Assembly (NCBI RefSeq): GCF_036227485.1
Contig: NZ_CP109479.1
Location: 8,432,001 to 8,496,000, forward strand
Origin: Streptomyces sp. NBC_01451
GTDB lineage: Bacteria; Actinomycetota; Actinomycetes; Streptomycetales; Streptomycetaceae
Direction of reading: 5' to 3'
Length of the DNA stretch: 64,000 nucleotides
The notes under the pieces are model-generated. The model made no database searches, was not told the origin of the DNA, and saw only the letters and a program-made list of their open reading frames with translations. Each line of letters opens with the position of its first letter. Within the stretch, counting starts at the first letter, position 1. Positions 33,227 through 42,811 of this stretch are shown in pieces. Made by a program: the position numbers and the translations under genes.

Positions 33227-33386
33227 GGGGCTGCTCCTAGTCGGACACGGTCGTACACGTCTGCGTGGCTGTCCACGGGCACTGCGTAGACAGCTTGTCA
33301 GTAATTACTACTGGCCGGTAGCCCCCGGTGGGCACCGGCCGACAACCCGCTGGACATCACCCTCGGCGCCGGGTTGGGATGGTGCC

Positions 33387-34289
33387 GTGACCATCGATAC
33401 CGTGACCGACGTCTTCGAAGAGCACCGGCCCGTCCTGATGGGCGTCGCCTATCGCATGCTCGGCCGGGTGACCGACGCCGAGGACGTCGTCCAGGACGCG
33501 TGGCTGCGCTGGTCCGCCGCCGACCGGACCGACGTACGCGAACCGCGCGGCTATCTCGTGCGCGTCACCACCCGGCTCGCCATCGACCGGCTCCGCCAGG
33601 TGAAGGCGCGTGGCGAGACGTACGTCGGCCCGTGGCTGCCCGAGCCGTACGTCACCGAACTCACCGGCGGCGCGGGCACCGTCCCGGACGCGGCCGAACG
33701 GGCCGTGCTCGCCGACACCGTGTCCCTCGCGGTCATGGTCGTGATGGAGTCCCTCTCGCCGCTGGAGCGCGCGGTGTTCGTCCTCCGGGAGGCCTTCGCG
33801 TACCCGTTCGCGGAGATCGCGGCCATGCTCGACCGCACCGAACCCGCGGTGCGCCAGCTCGCCGGACGCGCCCGCCGGCACGTCGACGAACGGCGCCCGC
33901 GCTACGAGGTCGACCCGTCCCAGCGCCGTGACCTGACCGAACGGTTCCTCGTCGCCGCCGAACAGGGCGACCTGGCGGGCCTCATGGAACTGCTCGCCCC
34001 GGACGTCTGCCTCGTCGCCGACAGCGGCGGCCTGGCGCGGGCGCCGCGCCGGATCCTGGAATCGGCCGACCATGTGGGCCGCTTCGTCATCGGCACCGCG
34101 GGCAAGGGCCTCGTCGACGCGTCGTTCCGCTTCCTGGAGGTCAACGGCGGCTTCGCCGTGCTGATCCTGGACGGCGGCAAGCCCGACGCCGTGTTCCAGA
34201 TGGATGTGGCGGACGGCCGTATCCAGTGTGTGTACATCATCCGCAACCCGGACAAGGTGCGCTCCCTGGCCCTTCCCCAGGAAGGCTGA
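33387..34289 (+). CDS. ECF41-family RNA polymerase sigma factor (SigJ type) with SnoaL-like C-terminal domain
   Basis: 300 residues from a GTG at 33387. Sigma region 2 (MGVAYRMLGRVTDAEDVVQD, AWLRW) and region 4 (PLERAVFVLREAFAYPFAEI) are followed by a SnoaL/NTF2 domain that carries ECF41 marker motifs: WLPEP at about residue 91 and NPDKV near the C-terminus, while the middle marker DGGGR is altered to DSGGL. In ECF41 factors the C-terminal domain replaces an anti-sigma factor by autoinhibiting the protein. The usual carboxymuconolactone-type neighbour is missing; the closest gene is a divergent hydrolase. The stop codon overlaps a DasR-like operator of the next gene. Confidence 0.92.
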   Translation: MTIDTVTDVFEEHRPVLMGVAYRMLGRVTDAEDVVQDAWLRWSAADRTDVREPRGYLVRVTTRLAIDRLRQVKARGETYVGPWLPEPYVTELTGGAGTVPDAAERAVLADTVSLAVMVVMESLSPLERAVFVLREAFAYPFAEIAAMLDRTEPAVRQLAGRARRHVDERRPRYEVDPSQRRDLTERFLVAAEQGDLAGLMELLAPDVCLVADSGGLARAPRRILESADHVGRFVIGTAGKGLVDASFRFLEVNGGFAVLILDGGKPDAVFQMDVADGRIQCVYIIRNPDKVRSLALPQEG

Positions 34290-34304
34290 TTGGTCTTGAC
34301 CAAG
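34289..34304. promoter_or_regulatory. DasR-like (dre-type) operator
   Basis: ATTGGTCTTGACCAAG matches the HutC/DasR element core TGGTCTAGACCA except one central base. It lies about 95 bp before the GntR gene and starts at the last base of the sigma-factor stop codon, so it could control gntR by autoregulation or place it under DasR and N-acetylglucosamine signalling. Confidence 0.6.
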
Positions 34305-34397
34305 CCTCAGGGCCGCCCTATGGTCGCAGGAAAGTGCAACAACCTTTAATAAACAAGGGCGCCAAAAAGCCGTCGGACCACGGCGATTGCGGAGGAC

Positions 34398-35162
34398 ATG
34401 GTGGGGACCACGCAGTTGGAAACGGTGCCGGAGCCGAAGTACTGGCATCTGAAGACCGTGCTCAGTGAGGCACTGGACTCCGAGTTCACGGTGGGCGAGA
34501 TCCTGCCCAACGAGCGTGATCTCGCGGCTCGCTTCGGCGTCGCCCGTGCCACGCTCCGTCAGGCACTGGAGCAGCTCGAACTCGAAGGCAGGCTCCAGCG
34601 CCGCCGCGGTGTCGGTACGACCGTCGCCCCGCCGCGCATGGGCGTCGCCGTCGGCACGGCCCAGCACTCCTGGCCGGGCGCGGCGGGCGACGCCTGGCAG
34701 CCCGTGGACAGCGCGCTGACCGTACCTGTGGTGTCCGTGGCCACCGCCCTGGAGACCGGCCGGGACGAGCGCGTCCACACCGTGCGCCGCTCGCGCGTCT
34801 CGCACGGCCAGCCGGTCGCCGCCGAGCTGCTCTACGTCCCGGTCGCCTCGGTGCCCGACCTGTCGGCGATAGACGCCCCGTCCGGCGCGGCACGCGCGCG
34901 TGCGGTGCTGCGCGAACTCCAGCGCCTGGAACTGGAGGGCCAGGACCGCGCCGTGGAGCTCGGCTCGGCCCGCGCGGACGACGCCAAGGAGCTGGACCGC
35001 CTCCCCGGGGCTCCCGTCCTCGTCGTCACGACCCGCTTCTTCGCCCAGGGCCGCACGGCCGCACTCTCCGTGGCGACCTATCGCGCTGACACGTGCCGGT
35101 TGACCTTCGGCGACACCGGAGGAGTGGAGATCCACCACGGCCCGGAACGCCAGGCGTCCTGA
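34398..35162 (+). CDS. GntR-family regulator, HutC subfamily
   Basis: 254 residues. Winged helix at about residues 14-80 (KYWHLKTVLSEALDSEF, LPNERDLAARFGVARATLRQ) and a UTRA-type effector domain to the end. GGAGG at 34391-34395 is only two bases from the ATG at 34398 but five from the following GTG at 34401, so translation may begin one codon later. HutC regulators bind sugar phosphates, histidine derivatives or similar small ligands. The dre-like site upstream fits either autoregulation or cross-control by DasR. Confidence 0.9.
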   Translation: MVGTTQLETVPEPKYWHLKTVLSEALDSEFTVGEILPNERDLAARFGVARATLRQALEQLELEGRLQRRRGVGTTVAPPRMGVAVGTAQHSWPGAAGDAWQPVDSALTVPVVSVATALETGRDERVHTVRRSRVSHGQPVAAELLYVPVASVPDLSAIDAPSGAARARAVLRELQRLELEGQDRAVELGSARADDAKELDRLPGAPVLVVTTRFFAQGRTAALSVATYRADTCRLTFGDTGGVEIHHGPERQAS

Positions 35163-35173
35163 CCGACGTACAG

Positions 35174-35229
35174 CCCCGCGCCCCGAAGGGGCGCGGGGAA
35201 CTGCGCGACCAGCCACCACGGACCCGCAG
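35174..35229. repeat. Streptomyces-type intergenic hairpin repeat acting as terminator
   Basis: An 11-bp perfect stem CCCCGCGCCCC / GGGGCGCGGGG (35174-35184 with 35188-35198) with GAA loop is followed by AACTGCGCGACCAGCC and a GGACCCGCAG stretch. This composite is a common dispersed intergenic repeat in Streptomyces genomes. It separates the convergent GntR and ROK genes. Confidence 0.7.
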
Positions 35230-35258
35230 TGTCCGACACAACCCACCCCCCTGAGCGC

Positions 35259-36440
35259 TCAACGCCGGGCAGTCACGGTCCCCTCCACCGCGAACAACTG
35301 CTCCTCGACATGGTCGAGGGCCAGCCGCAGCGCACCCGTCGCCACGGCCGCCTCGCCGAGGAGCGACAGCGTCACGCCCGGCGGTCGCAGACAGTAGCGC
35401 GCCAGCTCGTCGCGCAACGGCTCCAGTACGCCGTCCAGCCCCGCCGCCCAGCCGCCCACGACGACCAACTCGGGGTCGAGGGCCAGCACGAGCGCGGCCA
35501 CGTCGTGGACGAGCCGCTGGATGAAGCGGTCGACGGCCGCGCGAGCCTGCTCGTCGCCCTCGCGGGCGCGACCGAACACCTTGGCCACCGCCACCTCGTC
35601 CAGCGGGTGCAGCGGCTCGCCGGTGGTCGACAGCAGTGCCTCCGGCGGCGCCTCCCGGCCCAGCAGATGCAGCGCGCCGATCTCCCCGGCCGCCCCGCCG
35701 TAGCCCCGGTGCAGCCGCCCGCCGATCAACGAGCCGGCGCCCGGACTCAGCCCGGCCAGCACGAACACGACGTCGTCGGAGTCGATCGCCGCGCCCTTCC
35801 AGTGCTCGGCGACAGCAGCCGCGTTGGCGTCGTTCTCGACGAGCACAGGGCACTTGAAGGACCGGCTGAGCCGCTCACCGAGCCGCAGCCCGGTCCACTC
35901 GGGCAGCGCCGTGCACAGCCGTACGACCCCGTCGGCCTCCACGATCCCGGGTGTGGCCACGCCCACGGCCCGCAGCGAGTCACGGGCCACCCCGGCCCGG
36001 CGCAGCAACTCGGCGACCGCGGAGCGCAGCCGCTCCAGCCGCTCGTCCGCCGGTGCCGCCTCGTCGACGTCCTTAGAGATCGACCCCAGAAGCCGCCCGT
36101 CGAGGTCGGACAGCAGCGCGGCAACGCGATGGGACCCGATCTCCAGCCCCAGCAGATGCCCGGCCTCGGCCCGGAACCGGAACCGCCGCGCGGGCCGCCC
36201 CTGCCGCCGGGCGACGCTCTCGTCGGCGGCCTTCTCGACGACCAGCCCGGCCTCGATGAGCCCCTCGACGACCCCCTCTACGGTGGGCCGGGACAGCCCT
36301 GTCACCCGGGTGATCTCGGTCAGTGTCGCGCAGTCCGTGGCACGCAGCGCGTGCAGCACCACCGCGGAGTTGATCCTTCGCAGCAACGAGGGATCCCCAC
36401 CGGTCAGCTGCCCCAACGTACGTCCTCCCAGCTCGTGCAC
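35259..36440 (-). CDS. ROK-family transcriptional regulator
   Basis: 393 residues from a GTG at 36440; the longer frame to 36608 runs into the upstream response-regulator gene and is rejected, although no ribosome site marks the chosen start. N-terminal HTH LTEITRVTGLSRPTVEGVVE, then the ROK actin-like fold with VGVATPGIVEADG, ENDANAAAVAEHW and GYGGAAGEIGALHL. The zinc-binding CxCGxxGC of ROK glucokinases and Mlc-like repressors is missing, as in several Streptomyces ROK regulators. It probably represses a sugar-utilisation gene elsewhere. Confidence 0.9.
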   Translation of the reverse strand: MHELGGRTLGQLTGGDPSLLRRINSAVVLHALRATDCATLTEITRVTGLSRPTVEGVVEGLIEAGLVVEKAADESVARRQGRPARRFRFRAEAGHLLGLEIGSHRVAALLSDLDGRLLGSISKDVDEAAPADERLERLRSAVAELLRRAGVARDSLRAVGVATPGIVEADGVVRLCTALPEWTGLRLGERLSRSFKCPVLVENDANAAAVAEHWKGAAIDSDDVVFVLAGLSPGAGSLIGGRLHRGYGGAAGEIGALHLLGREAPPEALLSTTGEPLHPLDEVAVAKVFGRAREGDEQARAAVDRFIQRLVHDVAALVLALDPELVVVGGWAAGLDGVLEPLRDELARYCLRPPGVTLSLLGEAAVATGALRLALDHVEEQLFAVEGTVTARR

Positions 36441-36516
36441 GTGTGGGGCGGATCGTACTCGGCGCGGAGCACCCGGGCGAGAGCCGGACACCCCCGACCT
36501 GTCCGACGGGCCGGGA

Positions 36517-37191
36517 TCATCCGGGCGCCACGAACCCGGACTCGTACGCCACGACGACCGCCTGCGTACGATCCCGGGACCCCAGTTTCGCCAGCACCGC
36601 GCTGACATGCGACTTCACGGTCTCGGTCCCGACGACCAGCCGGGCGGCGATCTCCGCGTTGGACAGCCCCCGCGCCATCAGCCGCAGCACCTCCGCCTCC
36701 CGCTCGGTCAGCCGCGCCCGCTCCAGCAGCGCCCGGGCCGCCCGGTTCCCGCCGTCCTCATCGTCGCCGTTCCCGTACTCGGCCGCCAACCGCCGTACCG
36801 AGGCCGGGAACAGCAGCGACTCGCCCTCCGCGACCAGCCGCACCGCGTGCACGATCTCGGCCGGCCGGGCCCGCTTGAGCAGAAACCCGTCCGCACCGGC
36901 CCGCAGCGCCTCGTACACGTACTCGTCGTTCTCGAACGTCGTCACCACCAGGATCTTCGGCGGCTCCGGTACGGTCCGCAGCAACGCGCGCGTCGCCTCG
37001 ATGCCGTCCATCAGCGGCATCCGCACATCCATGGCGACCACATCGGGTCGCAAACGCCTGACCAACGGAATGACGGCCGCCCCGTCTGCCGCCTCCCCGA
37101 CGACCTCGATATCGGGCTGAGCCTCCAACACGGCCCGCAGACCGGCCCGTACGAGGGGCTCGTCGTCGACCAGGAGCACGGTGATGGGCAT
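36517..37191 (-). CDS. LuxR/NarL-family response regulator
   Basis: 224 residues. Receiver domain with the acidic pair DD at 9-10, phosphorylation site Asp55 in [12 protein letters not shown], and Lys in GFLLKRA. LuxR HTH at about 157-205: [20 protein letters not shown], then [17 protein letters not shown]. It lies 14 bp after the sensor kinase gene, so the two form an operon. It is probably the activator of the ABC exporter genes transcribed divergently from the kinase. Confidence 0.95.
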   Translation of the reverse strand: MPITVLLVDDEPLVRAGLRAVLEAQPDIEVVGEAADGAAVIPLVRRLRPDVVAMDVRMPLMDGIEATRALLRTVPEPPKILVVTTFENDEYVYEALRAGADGFLLKRARPAEIVHAVRLVAEGESLLFPASVRRLAAEYGNGDDEDGGNRAARALLERARLTEREAEVLRLMARGLSNAEIAARLVVGTETVKSHVSAVLAKLGSRDRTQAVVVAYESGFVAPG

Positions 37192-37205
37192 CCGGTCAGC
37201 GTAGA

Positions 37206-38429
37206 TCAGCGCAGCGGCAGCTCGACGTGCACCTGCCAGTCACCCTCGTCGGGCCCCGTACGCGCACGGCCGCCCAGCAGCGCCGCGCGCTCCCGTATGC
37301 CCCGTAGGCCGCTGCCCCGGCCGGGGCCGGGTATCCCGGCGGTGAGCGGGTTGCGGACCTCCAGGGCGAGGGTGTCGTCCGCGACCCCGATACGGACCCG
37401 GACGGGTACGGCCCCCGCGTGGCGCAGCACATTGGTGAGCGACTCCTGGAGGATGCGGTAGCCCTCGCGGGACACCGGGCCCGGCACACCGTCGAGAGGG
37501 CCGGTCACCGCCATGTCGACCTTCGCCCCGGAGGAGCGCGCGGACTCCAGGAGACGGTCGGCCTCGGTGAGGGCCGGGCGGCTGCTCGCGGGCCTGCCCG
37601 ACTCGCGCAGCACGCCGAGGACGCGTTCCAGGTCCTCCAGGGCGGCCCGGCCGGTCTCCTCGATGGCGTCCAGCGCCCGCTCGGTGAACGCGGGATCCCC
37701 AGCCGCACGGGCCGCGCCCGCCTGCACCACCGCCACCGTGAGCGCGTGCCCGATGGAGTCGTGCAGCTCACGGGCGATGCGGTTGCGCTCAAGGAGCTGC
37801 TCGGTGTGCTCCTCCAGGGCGGCGAGCCGCTCCGTGGGGGAGGGACCGAGCAGACGCAGCGCCAGCCGGGTGATCAGCTCGCCCGAGCCGACCACGACCG
37901 CGGCCAGCAGGATCAGGGGCAGCGGCGCCAGCAGCGCGTGCCACCAGTGGTGGCTCTCGATGCGCAGCAACGTACCGTCGCCCGGTGTGTCGCCGAACGC
38001 GGTCGTCACCAGAGCCAGGGTGGTGATGGGCAGTTGGACGGTCAGCATCGAGACGAGACCTCCGAGCACCAGCCGGGCCTCCAGCCAGAGCACCGTACGG
38101 CCCCGGTCGCCCCACGTGACGGACGAGACGGCGACAATCTCCGAATACCGGCTGTCCCTGTCTCTGTCTCTGTCTCGGTCACTGAGGCCGGCACTGGCAC
38201 TGGTGCCGGCTTGGCGGTGGCCGGTGAGCAGCAGTCCGGCCTGAAGGCCCTCCACGGTCCGCATCGCGGGCACGAGCCCGGCGAGTCCGAGCAGCCCGGC
38301 CGACAGGAACCAGATCCACCACGCGTCCTCGATGAACAGCCACATGGCCGGCCACACGATGGCCATGAACAGATGCAGCCATCGCGTGTAGGTGACCGCC
38401 CGGGTGAACGGGCGCAGGATGCGGACCAT
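37206..38429 (-). CDS. sensor histidine kinase (HisKA_3, NarL-type partner)
   Basis: 407 residues from the ATG complement of 38427-38429. About five hydrophobic segments in the first 190 residues form the sensor; between two of them a DR-dipeptide repeat ([13 protein letters not shown]) comes from a 6-bp DNA repeat near 38155-38180. HisKA_3 phosphoacceptor His223 in [17 protein letters not shown], then N-box LTNVLRHAG and G-box [13 protein letters not shown] of the ATPase domain. Typical of Streptomyces systems that respond to cell-envelope stress or drugs and control a neighbouring ABC exporter. Confidence 0.93.
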   Translation of the reverse strand: MVRILRPFTRAVTYTRWLHLFMAIVWPAMWLFIEDAWWIWFLSAGLLGLAGLVPAMRTVEGLQAGLLLTGHRQAGTSASAGLSDRDRDRDRDSRYSEIVAVSSVTWGDRGRTVLWLEARLVLGGLVSMLTVQLPITTLALVTTAFGDTPGDGTLLRIESHHWWHALLAPLPLILLAAVVVGSGELITRLALRLLGPSPTERLAALEEHTEQLLERNRIARELHDSIGHALTVAVVQAGAARAAGDPAFTERALDAIEETGRAALEDLERVLGVLRESGRPASSRPALTEADRLLESARSSGAKVDMAVTGPLDGVPGPVSREGYRILQESLTNVLRHAGAVPVRVRIGVADDTLALEVRNPLTAGIPGPGRGSGLRGIRERAALLGGRARTGPDEGDWQVHVELPLR

Positions 38430-38537
38430 CCCGACATCGTGACAGGCGGTACTGACAACGGGCCTCCCCCGGGCGGGGGAGACGGAACCCTCCGGCGGGG
38501 GAGGCGCCCGCCCCGGGCCGACGGCCAGGCTGCTGCC

Positions 38538-39473
38538 ATGACCAGCATCGACGTCCAGAACCTCACCAAGGAGTACGGCACGACGCGAGCCGTCGACCAC
38601 CTCACCTTCAGCGTCAGGCCCGGCCGCGTCACCGGTTTCCTCGGCCCCAACGGAGCCGGGAAGTCCACCACCATGCGGCTGGTGCTCGGCCTGGACCGGC
38701 CGACGTCCGGCACCGCCACGGTCGGCGGGCACGCCTACGCCACGCTCGACGAACCACTGCGCCACGTGGGCGCCCTCCTCGACGCGCGGGCCGCGCACGG
38801 CTCACGCACCGCACGTGACCATCTGCGGGTGCTGGCGGCGAGCAACCGCATCCCGGAGCGCCGGGTGGACGAGGTCCTGGAGGAAACGGGGCTCGGGACC
38901 GCCGCGAGGCGCCGTGTGAAGACGTACTCCCTCGGCATGCGCCAACGCCTGGGTATCGCGGCGGCCCTCCTCGGCGATCCGCCCGTGCTGTTGCTCGACG
39001 AGCCCTCCAACGGACTCGACCCCGAAGGCATCATCTGGATCCGGGAGTTGCTGCGCCGCCTGGCCGGCGAGGGCAGGGCGGTCCTCGTGTCCAGCCACCT
39101 CATGAACGAGACCGCTTCCTTCGCCGACCACCTCGTGGTGCTCGGCCGGGGTCGCCTTCTCGCCGACACCCCGATGCGGGAGTTCATCCACGCGCGCGTA
39201 CAGCCACGTGTGCGGGTGCGCACGACGAGAGGCGCCGCGCTCAAGGAGGCCCTCGCACGCCACGGATACGAGGCCGCCGAGCACGAGGACGGGCACTTGA
39301 CCGTCCACCACGCCCGGGTGGACGACATCGGGCGGCTCGCGTCGGACGCCGGGGCGCCGGTCCTCGAACTGGCCACGGAGGAAGGCACCTTGGAACAGGC
39401 CTACCTCGATCTGACGATGTCCGAAACCGAGTTCGCCGCCCAGCGGTCCCTGGCGCAGCCTCAGGAGGCCTGA
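38538..39473 (+). CDS. ABC-2 type exporter, ATP-binding subunit
   Basis: 311 residues from the ATG at 38538; the frame is open much further upstream but overlaps the kinase gene antisense. Walker A GPNGAGKST at about 36-44, signature YSLGMRQRLGIAAALL, Walker B VLLLDEPSNGLDP, H-loop SSHLMNE. The C-terminal 80 residues are the extension found in drug/lantibiotic exporters (DrrA/BcrA-like). The permease follows after 2 bp. The divergent kinase/response regulator pair suggests induction by the exported drug. Confidence 0.94.
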   Translation: MTSIDVQNLTKEYGTTRAVDHLTFSVRPGRVTGFLGPNGAGKSTTMRLVLGLDRPTSGTATVGGHAYATLDEPLRHVGALLDARAAHGSRTARDHLRVLAASNRIPERRVDEVLEETGLGTAARRRVKTYSLGMRQRLGIAAALLGDPPVLLLDEPSNGLDPEGIIWIRELLRRLAGEGRAVLVSSHLMNETASFADHLVVLGRGRLLADTPMREFIHARVQPRVRVRTTRGAALKEALARHGYEAAEHEDGHLTVHHARVDDIGRLASDAGAPVLELATEEGTLEQAYLDLTMSETEFAAQRSLAQPQEA

Positions 39474-39475
39474 CC

Positions 39476-40201
39476 ATGCCGTTCGCACCCGTGCTGCGCT
39501 CCGAGTGGCTGAAGATCCGTACGCTCCGCTCGCTCTGCGGCGCGCTGTCGGCGGTGTTCGCCGTCTCCACGGCGTTCTCCGCGCTCGCCGGGGTCTCCGG
39601 TACGTCCGACCCCGAGTTCGACCCGCTGTTCATGGCGCTCTCCGGAGTGGCGCCCGGCCAGATAGCGGCCGTCGCCTTCGGAGCGACGGCGGTCTCGTCC
39701 GAGTTCCATGGCGGCGGACTGCGGCTCTCCCTGACCGCGGTCCCACAGCGCGGACGGTGGTTCGCGGCGAAGACCGCGGCCGTCGGCGTCCCGGTCCTGC
39801 TGGTGGGCCTGGTCACCGGATCCGCTTCGCTCGCCGCCGCGAAGGCCGGTCTGGGAGACGAGGCGAGCGGACTCACGTCGGGCGAACAGGTGCGTGGTGT
39901 CGTTGGCTGCGGTATCTACCTCATGCTGATGGCACTCCTCGCGGCCGGACTCACCGCCCTGCTGCGCAGCGGCGTGGCCGCGCTCGGCATCCTGATCCCG
40001 TTCGTCCTGATCATCTCCTTCGTGGTCGGAGACGTGGCAGGCGGGCTGACCGACCTCATGCCCGACCGTGCGGGCCAGGTGATCCTGCACGAGACGTCCG
40101 ACAGCTCCCTCGGCCCCTGGACAGGCCTCGCGGTGACCGCTCTGTGGACGGCCGCCGCGCTGCTCGCGGGGGCGTGGAGCGTGCGACGCCGGGACGCGTG
40201 A
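39476..40201 (+). CDS. ABC-2 type exporter, permease subunit
   Basis: 241 residues, AGGAGG eight to thirteen bases upstream, start two bases after the ATPase stop. Six hydrophobic segments including ALSAVFAVSTAFSALAG, VGVPVLLVGLVTGSAS, YLMLMALLAAGLTALL and LGILIPFVLIISFVVG. The region after the first segment, AFGATAVSSEFHGGGLRLSL, matches the ABC-2 membrane family. It would form the channel for the ATPase encoded just upstream. Confidence 0.92.
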   Translation: MPFAPVLRSEWLKIRTLRSLCGALSAVFAVSTAFSALAGVSGTSDPEFDPLFMALSGVAPGQIAAVAFGATAVSSEFHGGGLRLSLTAVPQRGRWFAAKTAAVGVPVLLVGLVTGSASLAAAKAGLGDEASGLTSGEQVRGVVGCGIYLMLMALLAAGLTALLRSGVAALGILIPFVLIISFVVGDVAGGLTDLMPDRAGQVILHETSDSSLGPWTGLAVTALWTAAALLAGAWSVRRRDA

Positions 40202-40228
40202 CGGTCGTACAGGGCCCCCGTACGCAGG

Positions 40229-40771
40229 CTAGGAAGCCGCTTCCCGCAGACGCCCGAACTCCTCGGCCATGGTCGCCGCGGTCCAATGAGCGTTCAAACC
40301 GCTCGGGTTGGGAAGAACCCACACGCGCGTGTCGCCGAACTGCCGCTCCTGAGGGCCCACCTGGGCCTTGCGGTCGTCGAACGCGGCCCGGTACGCCGTC
40401 ACGCCCACCACGGCCACCCAGCGGGGCCGCAGCCGCGTCACCTTCCCGGCCAGCAGCCGCCCGCCCTCGCGGTACTCCTCCGGGGACAGCTCGTCGGCGC
40501 GGGCGGTCGCCCGCGCGACGACGTTCGTGATGCCGAGCCCGTACGAGAGCAACTCGCCCTGCTCGGCGGGTTTCATGAGCCTCGGGGTGAACCCGGAGAG
40601 GTGGAGGACGGGCCAGAAGCGGTTGCCGGGGCGGGCGAAGTGATGGCCCGTCGCCGCCGTCATCAGGCCGGGGTTGATACCGCAGAACAGGACATGGAGG
40701 CCGTCCGCGACGACGTCCGGTACGAGACGGTCGCGGGCGGCCTCCAGTTCGGCCTGGGTGAAGCGGGTCAG
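40229..40771 (-). CDS. mug: G/U mismatch-specific DNA glycosylase (Mug), probable CTG start
   Basis: 180 residues if translation begins at the CTG complement of 40769-40771. Motif 1 LFCGINPGLMTAATG followed by HHFARPGNRFWP and motif 2 LPNPSGLNAHW define the Mug/TDG branch of uracil-DNA glycosylases. An ATG start further in (40663) would remove the catalytic GINPG motif, so it must be wrong. No ATG or GTG exists upstream in frame near the gene, but GGAG lies seven bases before the CTG, which overlaps the purB stop as CTGA. The enzyme excises uracil and ethenocytosine from G mismatches. Confidence 0.85.
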   Translation of the reverse strand: MTRFTQAELEAARDRLVPDVVADGLHVLFCGINPGLMTAATGHHFARPGNRFWPVLHLSGFTPRLMKPAEQGELLSYGLGITNVVARATARADELSPEEYREGGRLLAGKVTRLRPRWVAVVGVTAYRAAFDDRKAQVGPQERQFGDTRVWVLPNPSGLNAHWTAATMAEEFGRLREAAS

Positions 40772-42210
40772 AGGATCGCTCCGGGGGTGTAGGCCGCGGC
40801 CTGGGGGTGCTGCTTGGTGATCTCCTCGATCCGGCCGACCACGGCGGCGACCTGGTCGGCCGCCGCGCCGGTGAACGACAGCTTGTCGGCCATCAGCGCG
40901 TCGAGCTGGGCACGGTCCAGCGGGATGCGCTCGTCGGCGGCGAGCTTGTCGAGGAGCTCGTTGCGCTCGGCGCCCTGCTCACGCATGGCGAGCGCGGAGG
41001 CGACGGCGTTCTCCTTGATGGCCTCGTGCGCGACCTCACGCCCGACGCCCGCGCGCACCGCGCCCATCAGCACCTTGGTGGTGGCGAGGAAGGGGAGGTA
41101 GCGGTCCAGCTCGCGCGCGACGACGGCCGGGAAGGCGCCGAACTCGTCGAGGACCGTCAGGAAGGTCTCCAGCAGCCCGTCAAGGGCGAAGAACGCGTCG
41201 GGGAGGGCCACCCGGCGCACCACCGAGCAGGACACGTCGCCCTCGTTCCACTGGTCGCCCGCCAGCTCGCCCGTCATCGAGGCGTAGCCGCGCAGGATCA
41301 CCATGAGACCGTTGACGCGCTCGCACGAACGCGTGTTCATCTTGTGCGGCATCGCGGACGAGCCGACCTGGCCGGGCTTGAATCCCTCGGTCACCAGCTC
41401 GTGCCCGGCCATCAGCCGGATCGTCTTCGCGGTCGACGAGGGCGCCGCCGCCAGCTGCACCAGCGCGGTGACTACCTCGTAGTCGAGCGAACGCGGGTAG
41501 ACCTGGCCCACGGAGGTGAAGGCGGTGGAGAAGCCCAGGTGCCCGGCGATCCGCTGCTCCAGCTCCGCGAGCTTGGCCGCGTCCCCGCCGAGCAGGTCGA
41601 GCATGTCCTGAGCGGTGCCCACGGGACCCTTGATACCGCGCAGCGGGTAGCGGCCCAGCAACTCCTCGACCCGGGCGTACGCGACGAGCAGCTCGTCGGC
41701 GGCGGTCGCGAACCGCTTGCCGAGGGTGGTGGCCTGCGCGGCCACGTTGTGCGAGCGGCCGGCCATGACCAGTTCGCCGTACTCGCCCGCGAGCTTCCCG
41801 AGCCGCGCCAGCACGGCCACCGTACGGTCGCGCACCAGCTCCAGCGAGAGCCGGATCTGCAGCTGCTCCACGTTCTCGGTGAGGTCGCGCGAGGTCATGC
41901 CCTTGTGGACCTGCTCGTGCCCGGCGAGGTCGTTGAACTCCTCGATCCGCGCCTTCACATCGTGCCGGGTGACCTTCTCGCGCTCGGCGATGGACGCCAG
42001 GTCGACGGTGTCCAGGACCCGCTCGTAGTCGGCGAGGGCGGCATCGGGCACCTCGATACCGAGGTCCTTCTGGGCCCGCAGCACGGCGAGCCAGAGCTGC
42101 CGTTCCAGCCTCACCTTCTGCTCGGGCGACCAGAGCGTGGCGAGCTCGGCGGAGGCGTAACGTCCGGCGAGGACGTTCGGGATGCGGGGCTTTGCGGGTG
42201 CGGCGGTCAC
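40768..42210 (-). CDS. purB: adenylosuccinate lyase
   Basis: 480 residues, GTG start. The fumarase/aspartase superfamily signature is GSSAMPHKMNTRSCERVNGL at about residue 290, and the other catalytic blocks TSRDLTENVEQLQ and AGRSHNVAAQATTLGKR are present. The enzyme performs two steps of purine synthesis: SAICAR to AICAR plus fumarate, and adenylosuccinate to AMP plus fumarate. The mug gene is translationally coupled at its 3' end. Confidence 0.96.
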   Translation of the reverse strand: MTAAPAKPRIPNVLAGRYASAELATLWSPEQKVRLERQLWLAVLRAQKDLGIEVPDAALADYERVLDTVDLASIAEREKVTRHDVKARIEEFNDLAGHEQVHKGMTSRDLTENVEQLQIRLSLELVRDRTVAVLARLGKLAGEYGELVMAGRSHNVAAQATTLGKRFATAADELLVAYARVEELLGRYPLRGIKGPVGTAQDMLDLLGGDAAKLAELEQRIAGHLGFSTAFTSVGQVYPRSLDYEVVTALVQLAAAPSSTAKTIRLMAGHELVTEGFKPGQVGSSAMPHKMNTRSCERVNGLMVILRGYASMTGELAGDQWNEGDVSCSVVRRVALPDAFFALDGLLETFLTVLDEFGAFPAVVARELDRYLPFLATTKVLMGAVRAGVGREVAHEAIKENAVASALAMREQGAERNELLDKLAADERIPLDRAQLDALMADKLSFTGAAADQVAAVVGRIEEITKQHPQAAAYTPGAIL

Positions 42211-42811
42211 GTGGACGGATTCTACTGGCGCTTCGTGCAGGCCAGCGCCAGGGTCCCGTTCCTGGTGCGGCTACCGGCGGTACGGAGAACGCCACGGAGA
42301 GCGCCACGGAAATCGATCATGGCCGGCCGCGACCTGTCCGGTCGATCATGGGACTGCCGCGTGTCCGGTCGTTGACGTGGGCATGGGGCGGGGTGCGCCG
42401 ACGGCCGGCGAACGGGGGCGACCGTGGCCGTTCCTGTCCTGGCGGTCGGCGAGGGTCGTTTCGGCCGGAGGGGTCGCCCGGGTCCTGGGAGCGCCGCTCG
42501 GTCCCGTAGCCCTGGGTCCGCACCCGTGTGGCCGCGTACTGCCAGGCGGAGACGACCAACGATCGACTCGACCAGCCGCACGAGGATGCCGGACATGCCA
42601 CGCGCGGTCCTGCCGAGCGGCCCGCCCCGGCTCTCGGCATGGGCACCCTCGCGAATTCGAGGTTCTGGCCGGTACGGGGGAACCGGGTCGACAACGGGCG
42701 ACTCGGACGGCGAGGATGCGCTTGTTTGCCGATGACTCGAATGTTGCCGATGATTCGAAAGTTTCCAACGTAGCCAACGTTGCCGATCGGGCCTCAGACC
42801 AGGAGCCGGGC
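42211..42811. other. 601-bp region without a convincing gene, with short repeats
   Basis: Contains a 12-bp tandem repeat near 42281-42312 (ACGGAGAACGCC, ACGGAGAGCGCC, then a partial copy). It also holds two copies of TGTCCGGTCG and of TCGATCATGG around 42310-42365, and a direct repeat built on GCCGATGA-TCGAA at 42728-42757. Several open frames cross it but none has a ribosome site or a recognisable protein. Confidence 0.55.
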
